Below are positions 52,445-61,849 of a stretch of 64,000 nt of DNA, piece by piece. Position numbers and translations under genes: made by a program. The DNA is from Nocardia amikacinitolerans NBRC 108937 (GTDB lineage: Bacteria > Actinomycetota > Actinomycetes > Mycobacteriales > Mycobacteriaceae). How positions within the stretch are numbered: position 1 is the first letter of the stretch; each line of letters opens with the position of its first letter. The stretch lies in the NCBI RefSeq assembly GCF_001612615.1, contig NZ_BDAU01000011.1, positions 62,001 to 126,000 of the forward strand. The letters run 5' to 3'. The notes beneath the pieces are model-generated. The model saw nothing but the letters and a program-made list of their open reading frames with translations, was not told where the DNA came from and searched no databases.

Positions 52445-55152
52445 AGCGCTCCCTGAACGGCGCGGCTCGCGCGGACGAAGGCGGCGAGTCGGCCGCCACA
52501 CGCACGCCCCGCGCACGTGTGAGCGACCTCCATGTGGTGTTTCGCCGCCGAAGCGTCGCGTTACATGCGGTCCGGGGCGTCAGCATCGAGATCGCCGCCG
52601 GAGAGATCCTCGCGCTCGTGGGGGAGTCCGGCTCCGGCAAAAGTGTCTTGGGGTTGAGCCTGCTCGGACTCCCGGTCGGCGATCCGCCTGCCGTCGTAAC
52701 CGGACGGGCCGAGGTGTGTGGTGTCGACATGGTTACCGCCCCGCGTGCCGAGCGACGCAAGATCCGTCGCGCCCACCTGGGTGCGGTGTTTCAAAATCCG
52801 ATGACGTCGTTGAATCCGACGATGCGAATCGGCGACCAGGTGCGGGAAGTCGCCGGCTCGACCGCGGCGGCAGTCCGGCTGCTCGACCTGGTCGGCGTCC
52901 CGCAGGCCGGCAGCAGGCTGCGAGCGTACCCGCACGAGCTTTCCGCGGGATTGCGGCAACGGGTCATGATCGCGATCGCGATCGCGGCGGAGCCGGACCT
53001 GATCATTGCCGACGAACCGACGTCGGCGCTGGACGTCACGGTGCAGGCGCAGATTCTGGCGTTGCTTTCCGACCTGCGGGCGGAGCTCGGTTGCTCGGTG
53101 CTGCTGATCACTCACGACATCGGCGTCGCCGCGGAGGTCGCCGACCGTGTCGCGGTCATGTACGGGGGGCGTCTCGTCGAGATCGGCGCCACGACCGACG
53201 TCCTCGCCGCCCCCTCTCACCCCTACACGGTCGGCCTCTTGGGTTCGCGACTCGATCTCGGTCTGCCGTTGGGCCATCGCATACCGGTGCTGACCGGTAT
53301 GCCACCGGATCCCCGTGACCCCCCGCCGGGTTGTCCGTTCGCTCCGCGTTGCTCGCTTCGCACCGACGAATGCGATCGGTCGCTGATCCCCCTGACACCG
53401 GCTGCCACACACTCCGGTCGCGCGGCGTGCATCCTCCCGGCGGAGGTCGACCGGACCCACGCGCGCGGGCCGACTCCCGCTTTCCCGCCGCTGGTCATCC
53501 CGGCCCGTTCCCGACCTGCCGTGCGTTGCGTCGAAGTCGGCAAGGGCTTCCGAATTCGCAACCGTCTGGGCGGGCGCGAGATGTTGCCGGTGCTGCGCAA
53601 CCTCGACCTGCGGGTGGAAGCGGGCGAGGCCGTCGCGGTGGTGGGGGAGTCCGGGTCGGGCAAATCGACACTGCTGCGGATGATGGCGGGACTGGAGAAA
53701 CCCGACAGCGGTGTCGTCGAGGTGTCCGGATCATCGACGCAGATGATCTTCCAAGACGTCAGCGCGTCGCTGACACCGTGGCTGACCGTCGGCCGACAGG
53801 TCGGCGAACGGCTGCCGCGGACGCTCGACCAGGCCAGTCGCCGCGCTCAGGTCATCGCAGCGCTCGAACGCGTCGGGCTTCCGGCAGCCGTCGCCGACCT
53901 ACGTGCCGACAGCTTGTCGACAGGGCAACGCCAACGCGTCGCGTTCGCGCGGGCGACGATCGTTGTTCCCGCGGTGTTGCTGTGCGACGAGCCGACCTCG
54001 GCGTTGGACGCGCCGCTGGCGGCGTCGACGTTGAACTTGATTCAGACACTGCGGCGCGAGTTCGGGCTGACGGTCGTCTTCGTCACCCACGATCTGGCCG
54101 CGGCGCGTTTCATCGCCGACCGCGTCGCGGTGATGTATCGCGGCGAGATCGTGGAGATCGGTGCCGCCGAGGAGGTGGCATTCGCACCGTCGCACCCCTA
54201 CAGCAAGGCGTTGCTGGCTGCGGTGCCGAATCCCAGGAGCGCACCGGTACAGCAGCACAGCAAGCCGACGGGCGCGACGAACGTTCCGTCGACGGCGACC
54301 GCCACGACCAGTGGCGCGGGCAGCGAATCGGCGGCCGCGTCAGTAACGCCACGCCGACGCGCGAAACCGGGTGATGTGATCACCCTGTGTGTGCTGGCGA
54401 CGCTGATCGTCGTCATGCTCGGCGCGCCGTGGATTGCCCCCTACGACCCCGATCTACCGGTCGGGCCTCCGACATCCCCACCGAACGCGGCGCATTGGCT
54501 CGGTACCGACGAGGTCGGGCGCGACATCCTGAGCCGCGTCCTGATCGGCATGCGCTCCAGCTGGTGGGGCGCTCTCGGCGTGATCGCGTCCGGAGTCGTC
54601 CTGGGCGGCGCCGTTGGGCTCGTCGCAGGCGCCCTCGGCGGATTCGTCGACCGGATCCTCATGCGCGTCACCGATATCTTCATCGCCCTGCCTGCAGCCT
54701 TGCTCGCGATCGCCGTCGTAGCCGCGATCGGGCCGTCGTATGTGCATACGTTGTCGGCGGTGGCACTCGTCTGGTGGCCGCTGTACGCACGAGTCGTGCG
54801 GGGCGAGGTGACCAGGCTCCGATCGCTGCCGCACATCGACGCCGCGCGACTGTCGGGTGCCGGCCGATTGAGGCTCGGCTGGCTGCACCTGCTGCCCGGC
54901 GCGTGGCCGCCGACCATTATCGCGGCCAGTCTCGATGTCGGCGCCTTGATCCTGATGCTGTCCGGCCTTTCCTTCGTCGGGCTCGGCGCTCCCGCGCCGG
55001 CTCCCGAGTTGGGTGCGATGTGTTCGAGGGGCTTGCCCTACCTCCTCGATTCCTGGTGGGTGCCGATCATGCCCGCGATCGGGCTCTTCGTGCTCGCCAC
55101 GATCGCGAACCTCGCTGGTGACGTACTCCGCGACCGCCTCACCGATCGCTGA
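52441..55152 (+). CDS. Fused ABC importer: two ATPases plus DppC-type permease
   Basis: 903 residues from GTG 52441, overlapping the previous stop. ATPase 1 has Walker A GESGSGKS near residue 61, signature LSAGLRQR near 167 and the Opp/Dpp C-terminal motif PPPGCPFAPRC. ATPase 2 has Walker A near 402 and signature LSTGQRQR near 492. From about 640 follows a DppC-like permease with five or six membrane helices and an EAA-like loop (GEVTRLRSLPHIDAARLSGAG). DppD-DppF fusions are common; adding DppC to the same chain is less so. With the DppB-type gene downstream it makes a complete importer. Confidence 0.92.
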   Translation: MKRSLNGAARADEGGESAATRTPRARVSDLHVVFRRRSVALHAVRGVSIEIAAGEILALVGESGSGKSVLGLSLLGLPVGDPPAVVTGRAEVCGVDMVTAPRAERRKIRRAHLGAVFQNPMTSLNPTMRIGDQVREVAGSTAAAVRLLDLVGVPQAGSRLRAYPHELSAGLRQRVMIAIAIAAEPDLIIADEPTSALDVTVQAQILALLSDLRAELGCSVLLITHDIGVAAEVADRVAVMYGGRLVEIGATTDVLAAPSHPYTVGLLGSRLDLGLPLGHRIPVLTGMPPDPRDPPPGCPFAPRCSLRTDECDRSLIPLTPAATHSGRAACILPAEVDRTHARGPTPAFPPLVIPARSRPAVRCVEVGKGFRIRNRLGGREMLPVLRNLDLRVEAGEAVAVVGESGSGKSTLLRMMAGLEKPDSGVVEVSGSSTQMIFQDVSASLTPWLTVGRQVGERLPRTLDQASRRAQVIAALERVGLPAAVADLRADSLSTGQRQRVAFARATIVVPAVLLCDEPTSALDAPLAASTLNLIQTLRREFGLTVVFVTHDLAAARFIADRVAVMYRGEIVEIGAAEEVAFAPSHPYSKALLAAVPNPRSAPVQQHSKPTGATNVPSTATATTSGAGSESAAASVTPRRRAKPGDVITLCVLATLIVVMLGAPWIAPYDPDLPVGPPTSPPNAAHWLGTDEVGRDILSRVLIGMRSSWWGALGVIASGVVLGGAVGLVAGALGGFVDRILMRVTDIFIALPAALLAIAVVAAIGPSYVHTLSAVALVWWPLYARVVRGEVTRLRSLPHIDAARLSGAGRLRLGWLHLLPGAWPPTIIAASLDVGALILMLSGLSFVGLGAPAPAPELGAMCSRGLPYLLDSWWVPIMPAIGLFVLATIANLAGDVLRDRLTDR

Positions 55153-55198
55153 CCGCACTCCGCCATTGCCCCCTTCTTCCACCGCGAGGGAGACTTCG

Positions 55199-56197
55199 AT
55201 GCTCAAAGTCATAGCCCGGCGCTGCGGTGCGGCCGTCCTCGTGCTGCTCGCGCTCGTTGCGGTGGTGTTCGTGCTGCGGCAAGTCTCTCCAGTCGATCCG
55301 GCTCGAGCGTTCGTCGGCGACAGGGCGTCCGCCGAGGTCGTCGAGCGAGCACGGCACGACCTCGGCCTCGATCGGCCGCTGCCGGTGCAGTATGTCGACT
55401 ACGTCGAGAAGGCGGCCACCGGCGACTTCGGACAGTCCGCGGTGACTCGCCGCCCGGTCAGCTCCGATATCGCCGACTTCCTGCCCGCTACAGCGGAACT
55501 GGTCATCTGTGGATTCGTGCTGGCCGTACTGCTCGGCTTGCTGCTCGGAGCGGCGACAGCACTGCGGTGGCCGGGCTCGGGCGCCCTGCGATTCGTGCTG
55601 ATCGGCGGATCATCGATGCCGATATTCCTCGCGGCATTGCTCGGAATCCTGTTGTTCTACAAAGAACTCGGGGTTCTGCCCGCTCGCGGACGCAGCTCCT
55701 ACGGTGACGCGCCCAACGGACCGACCGGGTTCTTGCTCGTCGACTCGCTGCTCGCGGGGCGACCAAGCGTATTCATTGATGCCGTCGAGCACTTGATTCT
55801 TCCCGTCGTGTGCTTGTCCATGGTGCCCGCGGTCGCCATCGGCCGTGCGCTCCGTAGCAGCCTGCAGCACACGCTTCGCTCGGATTTCGTTCGCACTGCC
55901 CGCGTCAAAGGCATGACCGAGCTACGGGTCGTCGTCAAACACGCGCTGCGGAATTCGGTGAACTCGACTCTGTCGATCGCGGGTATGCAGGTTGCCGCCA
56001 TGTTCGGCGCCGATATTCTGCTGGAACTGATCTTCGCCTGGCCCGGCATCGGCCTCTACACCGCGCAAGCCATCAAAGCCGGCGACTACACCACCATCGC
56101 CGGGATCACCCTGACACTCGGCGCGATCTACGTCCTGACGAACTTCCTCGTCGACCTCGGCCAAGCACTCGCCGACCCCAGGACCCCTGATGATTGA
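55199..56197 (+). CDS. DppB-type ABC permease
   Basis: 332 residues from ATG 55199, with GAGGGAG upstream. Six membrane helices. The N-terminal periplasmic part has the RQVSPVDPARAFVGDRAS pattern, and the EAA loop reads RTARVKGMTELRVVVKHALRN, as in BPD_transp_1 DppB subunits. Partner of the permease fused to the ATPases, 46 bp upstream. Confidence 0.93.
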   Translation: MLKVIARRCGAAVLVLLALVAVVFVLRQVSPVDPARAFVGDRASAEVVERARHDLGLDRPLPVQYVDYVEKAATGDFGQSAVTRRPVSSDIADFLPATAELVICGFVLAVLLGLLLGAATALRWPGSGALRFVLIGGSSMPIFLAALLGILLFYKELGVLPARGRSSYGDAPNGPTGFLLVDSLLAGRPSVFIDAVEHLILPVVCLSMVPAVAIGRALRSSLQHTLRSDFVRTARVKGMTELRVVVKHALRNSVNSTLSIAGMQVAAMFGADILLELIFAWPGIGLYTAQAIKAGDYTTIAGITLTLGAIYVLTNFLVDLGQALADPRTPDD

Positions 56198-56362
56198 CGG
56201 GCGCTCACCATGACGCCGCGGGTCGGGTCGCCATCACCGCCGACGCGAACGTGCTCGATTCCGCGGTGTCTGCGCCTCGCCGCTGGCCGGCGATACGCTG
56301 GCGGTGTCGGAAGGTGAGCGCATGGTGCCCGGTGACCGTGCCCGGTGGTTCGCGGACGACTG

Positions 56363-59300
56363 ATGGTCGACGAGGATCCGCTGCGGACCAGTCGCGATGT
56401 GAATATGCCCGTCGCGGTGGAATTGAGCGCGTCCGGTTTCGAGGATGCCGAGGAGATCGGGCACGGCGGTTTCGGTGTCGTGTTTCGGTGCACGCAGGCG
56501 GAGCTGGATCGCACGGTGGCGGTGAAGGTGCTGACCGGGGAGCTGGACGCCGAGAATCGGGCGCGGTTCTTCCGTGAGCAGAAGGCGATGGGCCGGTTGA
56601 CCGGGCATCCGAACATCGTGACGGTGTTGCAGGTGGGGGAGACCGCGAGTGGGCGGCCGTATCTGGTGATGCCGTATCACCCGTTGGATTCGCTGGACGC
56701 GTGGATTCGTCGGGAAGGACCGTTGTCGATCGAGCAGGCGTTGGCGCTGGGTGTCAAGATCGCGGGTGCGCTGGAGAGCGCGCATCGGTTGGGGATCCTG
56801 CATCGGGATGTGAAGCCGGGCAATATTCTGCTGACCGAGTACGGGGAGCCGGCGTTGACCGACTTCGGCATCGCCCGCATTGCCGGGGGGTTCCACACCG
56901 CCACGGGAGTGGTGACCGCATCGCCCGCGTTCACCGCGCCCGAGGTTCTGGCGGGGGAGGCCGCGACACCTGCCGCGGATGTGTATGGGCTCGGCGCGAC
57001 GCTGTTCTCGGCGTTGACGGGGCACGCGGCGTTCGAGCGGCGCAGTGGTGAGCAGGTGGTGGCGCAGTTCTTGCGGATCACCAGCCAACCGGTACCGGAC
57101 CTGCGGGAGGGTGGCATTCCGGAGGATGTGGCGGCGGTGGTGGAGTTGGCGATGAGCCGGGATCCGCAGGCGCGACCGTCGGCGCAGGGGTTGGGCGAGG
57201 CGCTGCGGCAGGTGCAGCGCGACCACGGATACCGGGTCGGCGAGATGGCCCTGCGTGGGCAACCGATCGCCGCGCACGAGCCACGCGCCGAGACGTCGCC
57301 GAAGCTGGAATCGGCCCCACCGCAACGGGTTCGGGGCCGCGGCAGCACCGGCGAGCTGCCGCTCGAGCTGACCAGCTTCATCGACCGCCGCACCGAGATG
57401 GCCGAGCTCGAGAGCCTATTGTCGGTGTCGCGGCTGGTGACGCTGGCGGGGATCGGTGGCGTCGGTAAGACACGGCTGGCGTTGCGAGCAGCGTCGACCG
57501 TACGACGCGAGTTCGCCGACGGTGTCTTTCTGATCGAGCTCGCCGACGTGACCGATCCGGTGTTGCTGATCGATGTGGTGGCGGGCGGTCTCGGCTTGCG
57601 GGACGACGCGGCGCGGCCGATGCGGGAAGTTCTTGTCGAATTCCTGTGTTCGCGGGAAGCGCTCCTGGTTCTGGACAACGGCGAGCAGGTCGTGGACGCC
57701 TTGGCGGATTTGGTCGAAAGCCTGTTGCAGACGTGCGCGAGCCTGCGAGTCCTGGTAACCACGCGGGAGCCGCTGGACATCGCAGGGGAAGCGGTGCTGC
57801 GGGTGCCGCCGCTGACCGTTCCGAGCCACGACGGTGCGCCGACGCTGCGGGGACTGCCTCGATACGACGCGGTGACGTTGTTCGCCGAGCGTGCCGCGGC
57901 GGTGGTGCCCGGTTTCGAGATCACCGAGAAGAACATGGCCGCGGTGGCCGGGATCTGCGCCCGGCTGGATGGGTTGCCGCTGGCGATCGAGCTCGCCGCG
58001 GCGCGGATACGCACGATGTCGCCCGAGCAGATCATGGCGCGGCTGACCGACCGCTACGCGCTGCTGACCCGTGGCAGCCGCAGTGCGCCGCAGCGGCAGC
58101 AGACGCTGCGGTGGTGCATCGACTGGAGTTACCAGTTGTGCACGCCGGTCGAGCAACGACTGTGGGCTCGGTTGTCCGTGTTCGCCGGCGGCTTCGACAT
58201 CGACGCGGTCGAGCCGGTCTGCGGCGCGGAGTTGGGCGAGGAGAGTGTCCTGGACGCACTGTCTTCGCTGGTCGACAAGTCGATTGTGCTCCGCCAGGAG
58301 CTCGACGGTGCCGTGCGGTTCCGACTGTTGGAGACGGTGCGCGACTACGGGCGTGAGCAGCTGCGCGAGGTCGGCGAAGACCGGGATCTGCGTCGGCGGC
58401 ACCGCGACTGGTACCAGCGGCTGGCGCTGGACGCCGAAGCCGGGTGGATCAGCGAACGGCAACCCGACTGGCTGGCTCGGCTCGAACGCGAGCAACTGAA
58501 CCTGCGCGAAGCACTCGAATTCTGCCTGTCCGACGACAGCCCCGAGTCGGGCGAGGCCGGTCTGCGCACGGTCACCGCTTTGTGGCTGTTCTGGAGCTTT
58601 CGAGGTCTGTACGGAGAAGGTCGACGGTGGATCGAGCGCGTCCTCGCCCACCCCGGCGCGCGCTCGCTCCCCGACCGGATCCGGGTGGTGAATGTCGGCA
58701 CCGTGATGGCCGCGGAGCAACAGGACTTTCAGACGGCGGAGGCATTGCTGGAGCAGGCTCGCGCGCTCGCCGAACGCGACCCTGCTCCACTGCATCGGGC
58801 TCTCGTCGCCTCCGCCGATGGCGTCCTATCGCTGTATCGAGGCGAGCCCGCTCGCGCGGTCTCCTGTTTCGAAGGTGCGGTCGAGGTGTTCGGTTCGGAC
58901 CCCAGCGGACATCTCCATGTCGCGACGTTGATGACGCTCGGCTGGGCGCACGCGGCTCGCGGAGATACCCGGAAAGCGATCGAGAACCTCGAGCAGGTCC
59001 TGTCCATCACCGAGTCGAGCGGCGAATCGTTGTTCCGGTCGACCACGCTGTGGGGATTGGGAATCTGCGCATGGCAGCAGGGCGAAAGGTCTCGCGCGCA
59101 GGACCTACTGCATCAATCGCTGCGGGTGAACCGGTCTGTCCGCAGCCCGGTCGTCGCGGTCCTCGATCTCGAGGGAATGGCCTGGATCATCGCCGAGGAG
59201 AACGCTGAGCGGGCGGCGGTTCTGATGGGTGCCGCGGAAAGTCTGTCACGGTCGAGCTCAGGGTCTTCGATCCTCTTCCCACAACTGTCCCTGTCGCACG

Positions 59301-59650
59301 ACGAGTGCGACAGCGTGGTGCGTCGCGCGCTCGGCGAGCGAAGATTCGACGTGGCCTTCCGGCGTGGGCGGGCCATGACGATGAATGTCGCGGTCGCCTA
59401 CGCACTCGGCGAGCAGCAACGCGAGGGGACGCCCACGACGGGCGATGCCGGGGAGTTGACCAAACGCGAACGGCAGGTCGCGGAACTGGTCGCCCGAGGA
59501 CTCACCAATAAACAGATCGCCACCACCTTGGTGATCTCCAGGCGCACCGCAGAAGGCCATGTCGAACACATCCTGACCAAGCTCGGTTTCACCTCCCGCG
59601 CCCAGATCGCGGCCTGGTTCGCGGACCGGGCCCATCAGGGGGTTTCCTGA
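56363..59650 (+). CDS. Ser/Thr kinase - NB-ARC ATPase - TPR - LuxR regulator
   Basis: 1095 residues from ATG 56363, chosen because MVDEDPLRTSRD resembles the start of mycobacterial PknK. The N-terminal kinase (about 25-300) has GHGGFGVV, the VAVK lysine, HRDVKPGN and DFG, all intact and very PknK-like. Then comes an ATPase of the NB-ARC/AfsR kind: Walker A GIGGVGKT near 363, and GLPLAIELAAARI. Tetratricopeptide-like helices run from ~620 to 1000. A C-terminal LuxR helix-turn-helix ends the chain (LTKRERQVAELVARGLTNKQI). No membrane segment. Such proteins sense a ligand and control transcription; neighbours are the importer and the biosynthetic cluster. Confidence 0.92.
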   Translation: MVDEDPLRTSRDVNMPVAVELSASGFEDAEEIGHGGFGVVFRCTQAELDRTVAVKVLTGELDAENRARFFREQKAMGRLTGHPNIVTVLQVGETASGRPYLVMPYHPLDSLDAWIRREGPLSIEQALALGVKIAGALESAHRLGILHRDVKPGNILLTEYGEPALTDFGIARIAGGFHTATGVVTASPAFTAPEVLAGEAATPAADVYGLGATLFSALTGHAAFERRSGEQVVAQFLRITSQPVPDLREGGIPEDVAAVVELAMSRDPQARPSAQGLGEALRQVQRDHGYRVGEMALRGQPIAAHEPRAETSPKLESAPPQRVRGRGSTGELPLELTSFIDRRTEMAELESLLSVSRLVTLAGIGGVGKTRLALRAASTVRREFADGVFLIELADVTDPVLLIDVVAGGLGLRDDAARPMREVLVEFLCSREALLVLDNGEQVVDALADLVESLLQTCASLRVLVTTREPLDIAGEAVLRVPPLTVPSHDGAPTLRGLPRYDAVTLFAERAAAVVPGFEITEKNMAAVAGICARLDGLPLAIELAAARIRTMSPEQIMARLTDRYALLTRGSRSAPQRQQTLRWCIDWSYQLCTPVEQRLWARLSVFAGGFDIDAVEPVCGAELGEESVLDALSSLVDKSIVLRQELDGAVRFRLLETVRDYGREQLREVGEDRDLRRRHRDWYQRLALDAEAGWISERQPDWLARLEREQLNLREALEFCLSDDSPESGEAGLRTVTALWLFWSFRGLYGEGRRWIERVLAHPGARSLPDRIRVVNVGTVMAAEQQDFQTAEALLEQARALAERDPAPLHRALVASADGVLSLYRGEPARAVSCFEGAVEVFGSDPSGHLHVATLMTLGWAHAARGDTRKAIENLEQVLSITESSGESLFRSTTLWGLGICAWQQGERSRAQDLLHQSLRVNRSVRSPVVAVLDLEGMAWIIAEENAERAAVLMGAAESLSRSSSGSSILFPQLSLSHDECDSVVRRALGERRFDVAFRRGRAMTMNVAVAYALGEQQREGTPTTGDAGELTKRERQVAELVARGLTNKQIATTLVISRRTAEGHVEHILTKLGFTSRAQIAAWFADRAHQGVS

Positions 59651-59680
59651 GCCGGGGCTACCCGGAGTTCGAGCGCGGTT

Positions 59681-59697
59681 CCGCGTTCGGAACGCGG
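59681..59697 (+). terminator. Hairpin after the kinase/LuxR gene
   Basis: CCGCGTT-CGG-AACGCGG, a perfect 7-bp stem with 3-nt loop, 30 bp after the stop. Short, so moderately likely. Confidence 0.5.
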
Positions 59698-60277
59698 TCT
59701 CGATGGCATGCCCAGCGCACTTGGCCTGGTACGGCGGATGGCTCCGTGCGGTCGTGGCGATGCCCTTGGGTCTGCGGGATCGGTGGGAGTTATCGGCGGA
59801 GAGCGTGTTTCGGAGTGAACCATGTACTTGTCGTCGCGAACCTGGGACGGATGGCGATCGCGCTCGTGCCGCGCCGGATGCGAGTAGCTCCGGGCGCGGT
59901 TCAGGCCGCGGCCAACGGCCCGAGCACCCGATGTCGCGTAGCTGGTGCCGACAACTGCGGCCGGGTGAGCGTTCCCGATCCTGCCACACTCGGATGCAAC
60001 TGACATCGAGTCCAATTTTGCGGGCGAATCTCCTGCTGATTCGCAGGGCGTTCAGGCGGAATCGGCCGCCGGGATGACCCGAGGGCTTGACCCGAGTGGA
60101 CGTGTTCGATGCCGCAGCGCGCCATCGTATGTGAGGACATTCATGCCTCTGAACTGGATGTATGTGCCAGGCTCCGGTGTAGACAGGCGCTCGGCGCTCG
60201 AAACCGACCGATGCGTCGCTCGCTAAAAGTGTGATTGACATTACTTCGCAGCTACTCCACACTGTTCCCACCAAACT

Positions 60278-60295
60278 GAACTTGGTGTCAAGTTC
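60278..60295. promoter_or_regulatory. Probable operator of the MHS transporter gene
   Basis: GAACTTG-GTGT-CAAGTTC is a perfect 7-bp inverted repeat 51 bp upstream of the transporter ATG. A TTGACA -35-like box at 60235-60240, with a weak -10 around 60258, would place transcription start next to the repeat, suiting repressor binding. Confidence 0.55.
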
Positions 60296-60346
60296 TATTC
60301 CACTCGATCTCGATCAGTGGGACACATCTCGACCAGGAGTACGCGC

Positions 60347-61735
60347 ATGACCGCACCACCACTGGAACCAGCCGGCCCCGGCCAAACCCCCCTCGCGCCA
60401 GCCGCGGAACGCGGGCGAGCGCATCGCAAACTCCTCGCCGCCGGTCTGATCGGCAGCTCCATCGAGTGGTACGACTTCTTCCTCTACGGGACTGCGGCTG
60501 CGCTGGTGTTTCCGCACGTGTTCTTCCCGGACAGCTCCGCGCTGATGGGCACGCTGCTGTCGTTCAGCACGTTCTGGGCGGGTTTCGTGGCCCGTCCGCT
60601 CGGCGGCGTGCTCGCCGGGCACTTCGGCGACAAGTACGGACGCAAGCCGGCCGTCGTCACCTGCCTGCTCGGCATGGGCTTGGCGACCTTTCTCATCGGC
60701 TGTCTGCCGAGCACGAGCGCGATCGGGATCGCGGCGCCGATTCTGTTGGTCGCCTTGCGATTCGTGCAGGGCATCGCCTGCGGTGGACAGTGGGGCGGCA
60801 TCGTGTTGCTGCTCACCGAATCCGCGAGCCCGAAAAGACGAGGATTCGCTGGGACTTTCGGACAGATGGGTGTTCCACTCGGCGTAGTCCTCGGCAATCT
60901 GGTTTTCCTGGTCGCGACCTCAGCCCTCTCCGCTGAGGCGTTCCTGAGCTGGGGCTGGCGGGTGCCGTTCTGGTGCAGCGCACTGCTTTTCCCGGTTGTG
61001 CTCTACATCCAGACCAAAGTCGAGGACTCCCCCGAGTTCCTCGAACTTCAACAGGAAGTGGCCGAGAAGCGCCCCGCCCGGGTCGCCCAAGCCCCGCTGT
61101 CGGAGGCGGTCCGGCTGCACTGGCGCAAGATCTTGCTCGGCTGCGGCCTGCTCGCCGCCACCAATACCGCCTTCTACATCAGCATCGCCGGCGTGCTCAG
61201 CTACGGCACACACGAGCTCGGCATGAAGCGAAACGACATCTTGACCGTCTCGCTGGTCGCCTCCCTGTTCGGCTGCGCGGTGATTCTCTGGTCGGGCCAT
61301 CGGTCCGACCGAGTGGGGCGCAGACCGCTCATCCTCGTCGGCGGAATCGGTCTCGCGGCCTGGGCCTTCCCGTATTTCTTGCTGGTCGACACCGGGAAAC
61401 TGCCGATGTTCTTCATCGCCATCGCCGTCGGCACGATCTTGCAATCGTTGACCTATGGTCCGCTGGCGGCTTTCCTCGGCGAGTTGTTCGAACCTCGACT
61501 GCGCTACTCGGGCGCGTCCCTGGCCTATCAACTGGCCGCGATCACCGTCAGCGGCGGCACGCCGTTCATCATGACGGCGCTGATCGCCAATACGGGTGGA
61601 ACCACGCTCGTCTCCGCGTATTTGGCGCTGATGGGCTTGGTCACCGTCTTCAGCGCCTGGCTACTGCGGGAAACCAATCCCGCCGAGGTCCGCGCGGATC
61701 CTGACGCCGTCCCCGGCGAACAGCTCTACGCCTGA
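60347..61735 (+). CDS. MFS transporter, metabolite:H+ symporter (MHS) family
   Basis: 462 residues from ATG 60347, with AGGAG just before; an upstream GTG at 60317 is less likely. Twelve membrane helices. Family marks: SSIEWYDFFLYGTAAAL at helix 1, GGVLAGHFGDKYGRKP in loop 2-3, and FVQGIACGGQWGG. MHS proteins import carboxylates, betaine/proline, shikimate or similar with protons. The substrate here is unknown. Confidence 0.93.
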   Translation: MTAPPLEPAGPGQTPLAPAAERGRAHRKLLAAGLIGSSIEWYDFFLYGTAAALVFPHVFFPDSSALMGTLLSFSTFWAGFVARPLGGVLAGHFGDKYGRKPAVVTCLLGMGLATFLIGCLPSTSAIGIAAPILLVALRFVQGIACGGQWGGIVLLLTESASPKRRGFAGTFGQMGVPLGVVLGNLVFLVATSALSAEAFLSWGWRVPFWCSALLFPVVLYIQTKVEDSPEFLELQQEVAEKRPARVAQAPLSEAVRLHWRKILLGCGLLAATNTAFYISIAGVLSYGTHELGMKRNDILTVSLVASLFGCAVILWSGHRSDRVGRRPLILVGGIGLAAWAFPYFLLVDTGKLPMFFIAIAVGTILQSLTYGPLAAFLGELFEPRLRYSGASLAYQLAAITVSGGTPFIMTALIANTGGTTLVSAYLALMGLVTVFSAWLLRETNPAEVRADPDAVPGEQLYA

Positions 61736-61849
61736 ACCAGTTCGGGTGCGAGGGCAGCGACAAGCCGACAGCTGTCGCCGAATCCGGCGCCCGCGTCATC
61801 GAATAGCGACCGCCAACCCATCGAGATAACGATCCGAGAGTAGAGATTC

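Larger units (their letters stand above)
59651..60346. other. 696-bp intergenic region before the transporter
   Basis: Open frames are antisense or Arg-rich without support. The left part has a hairpin terminator (59681-59697); the right part has TTGACA at 60235-60240 and the operator-like repeat at 60278-60295. No gene seen. Confidence 0.6.
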
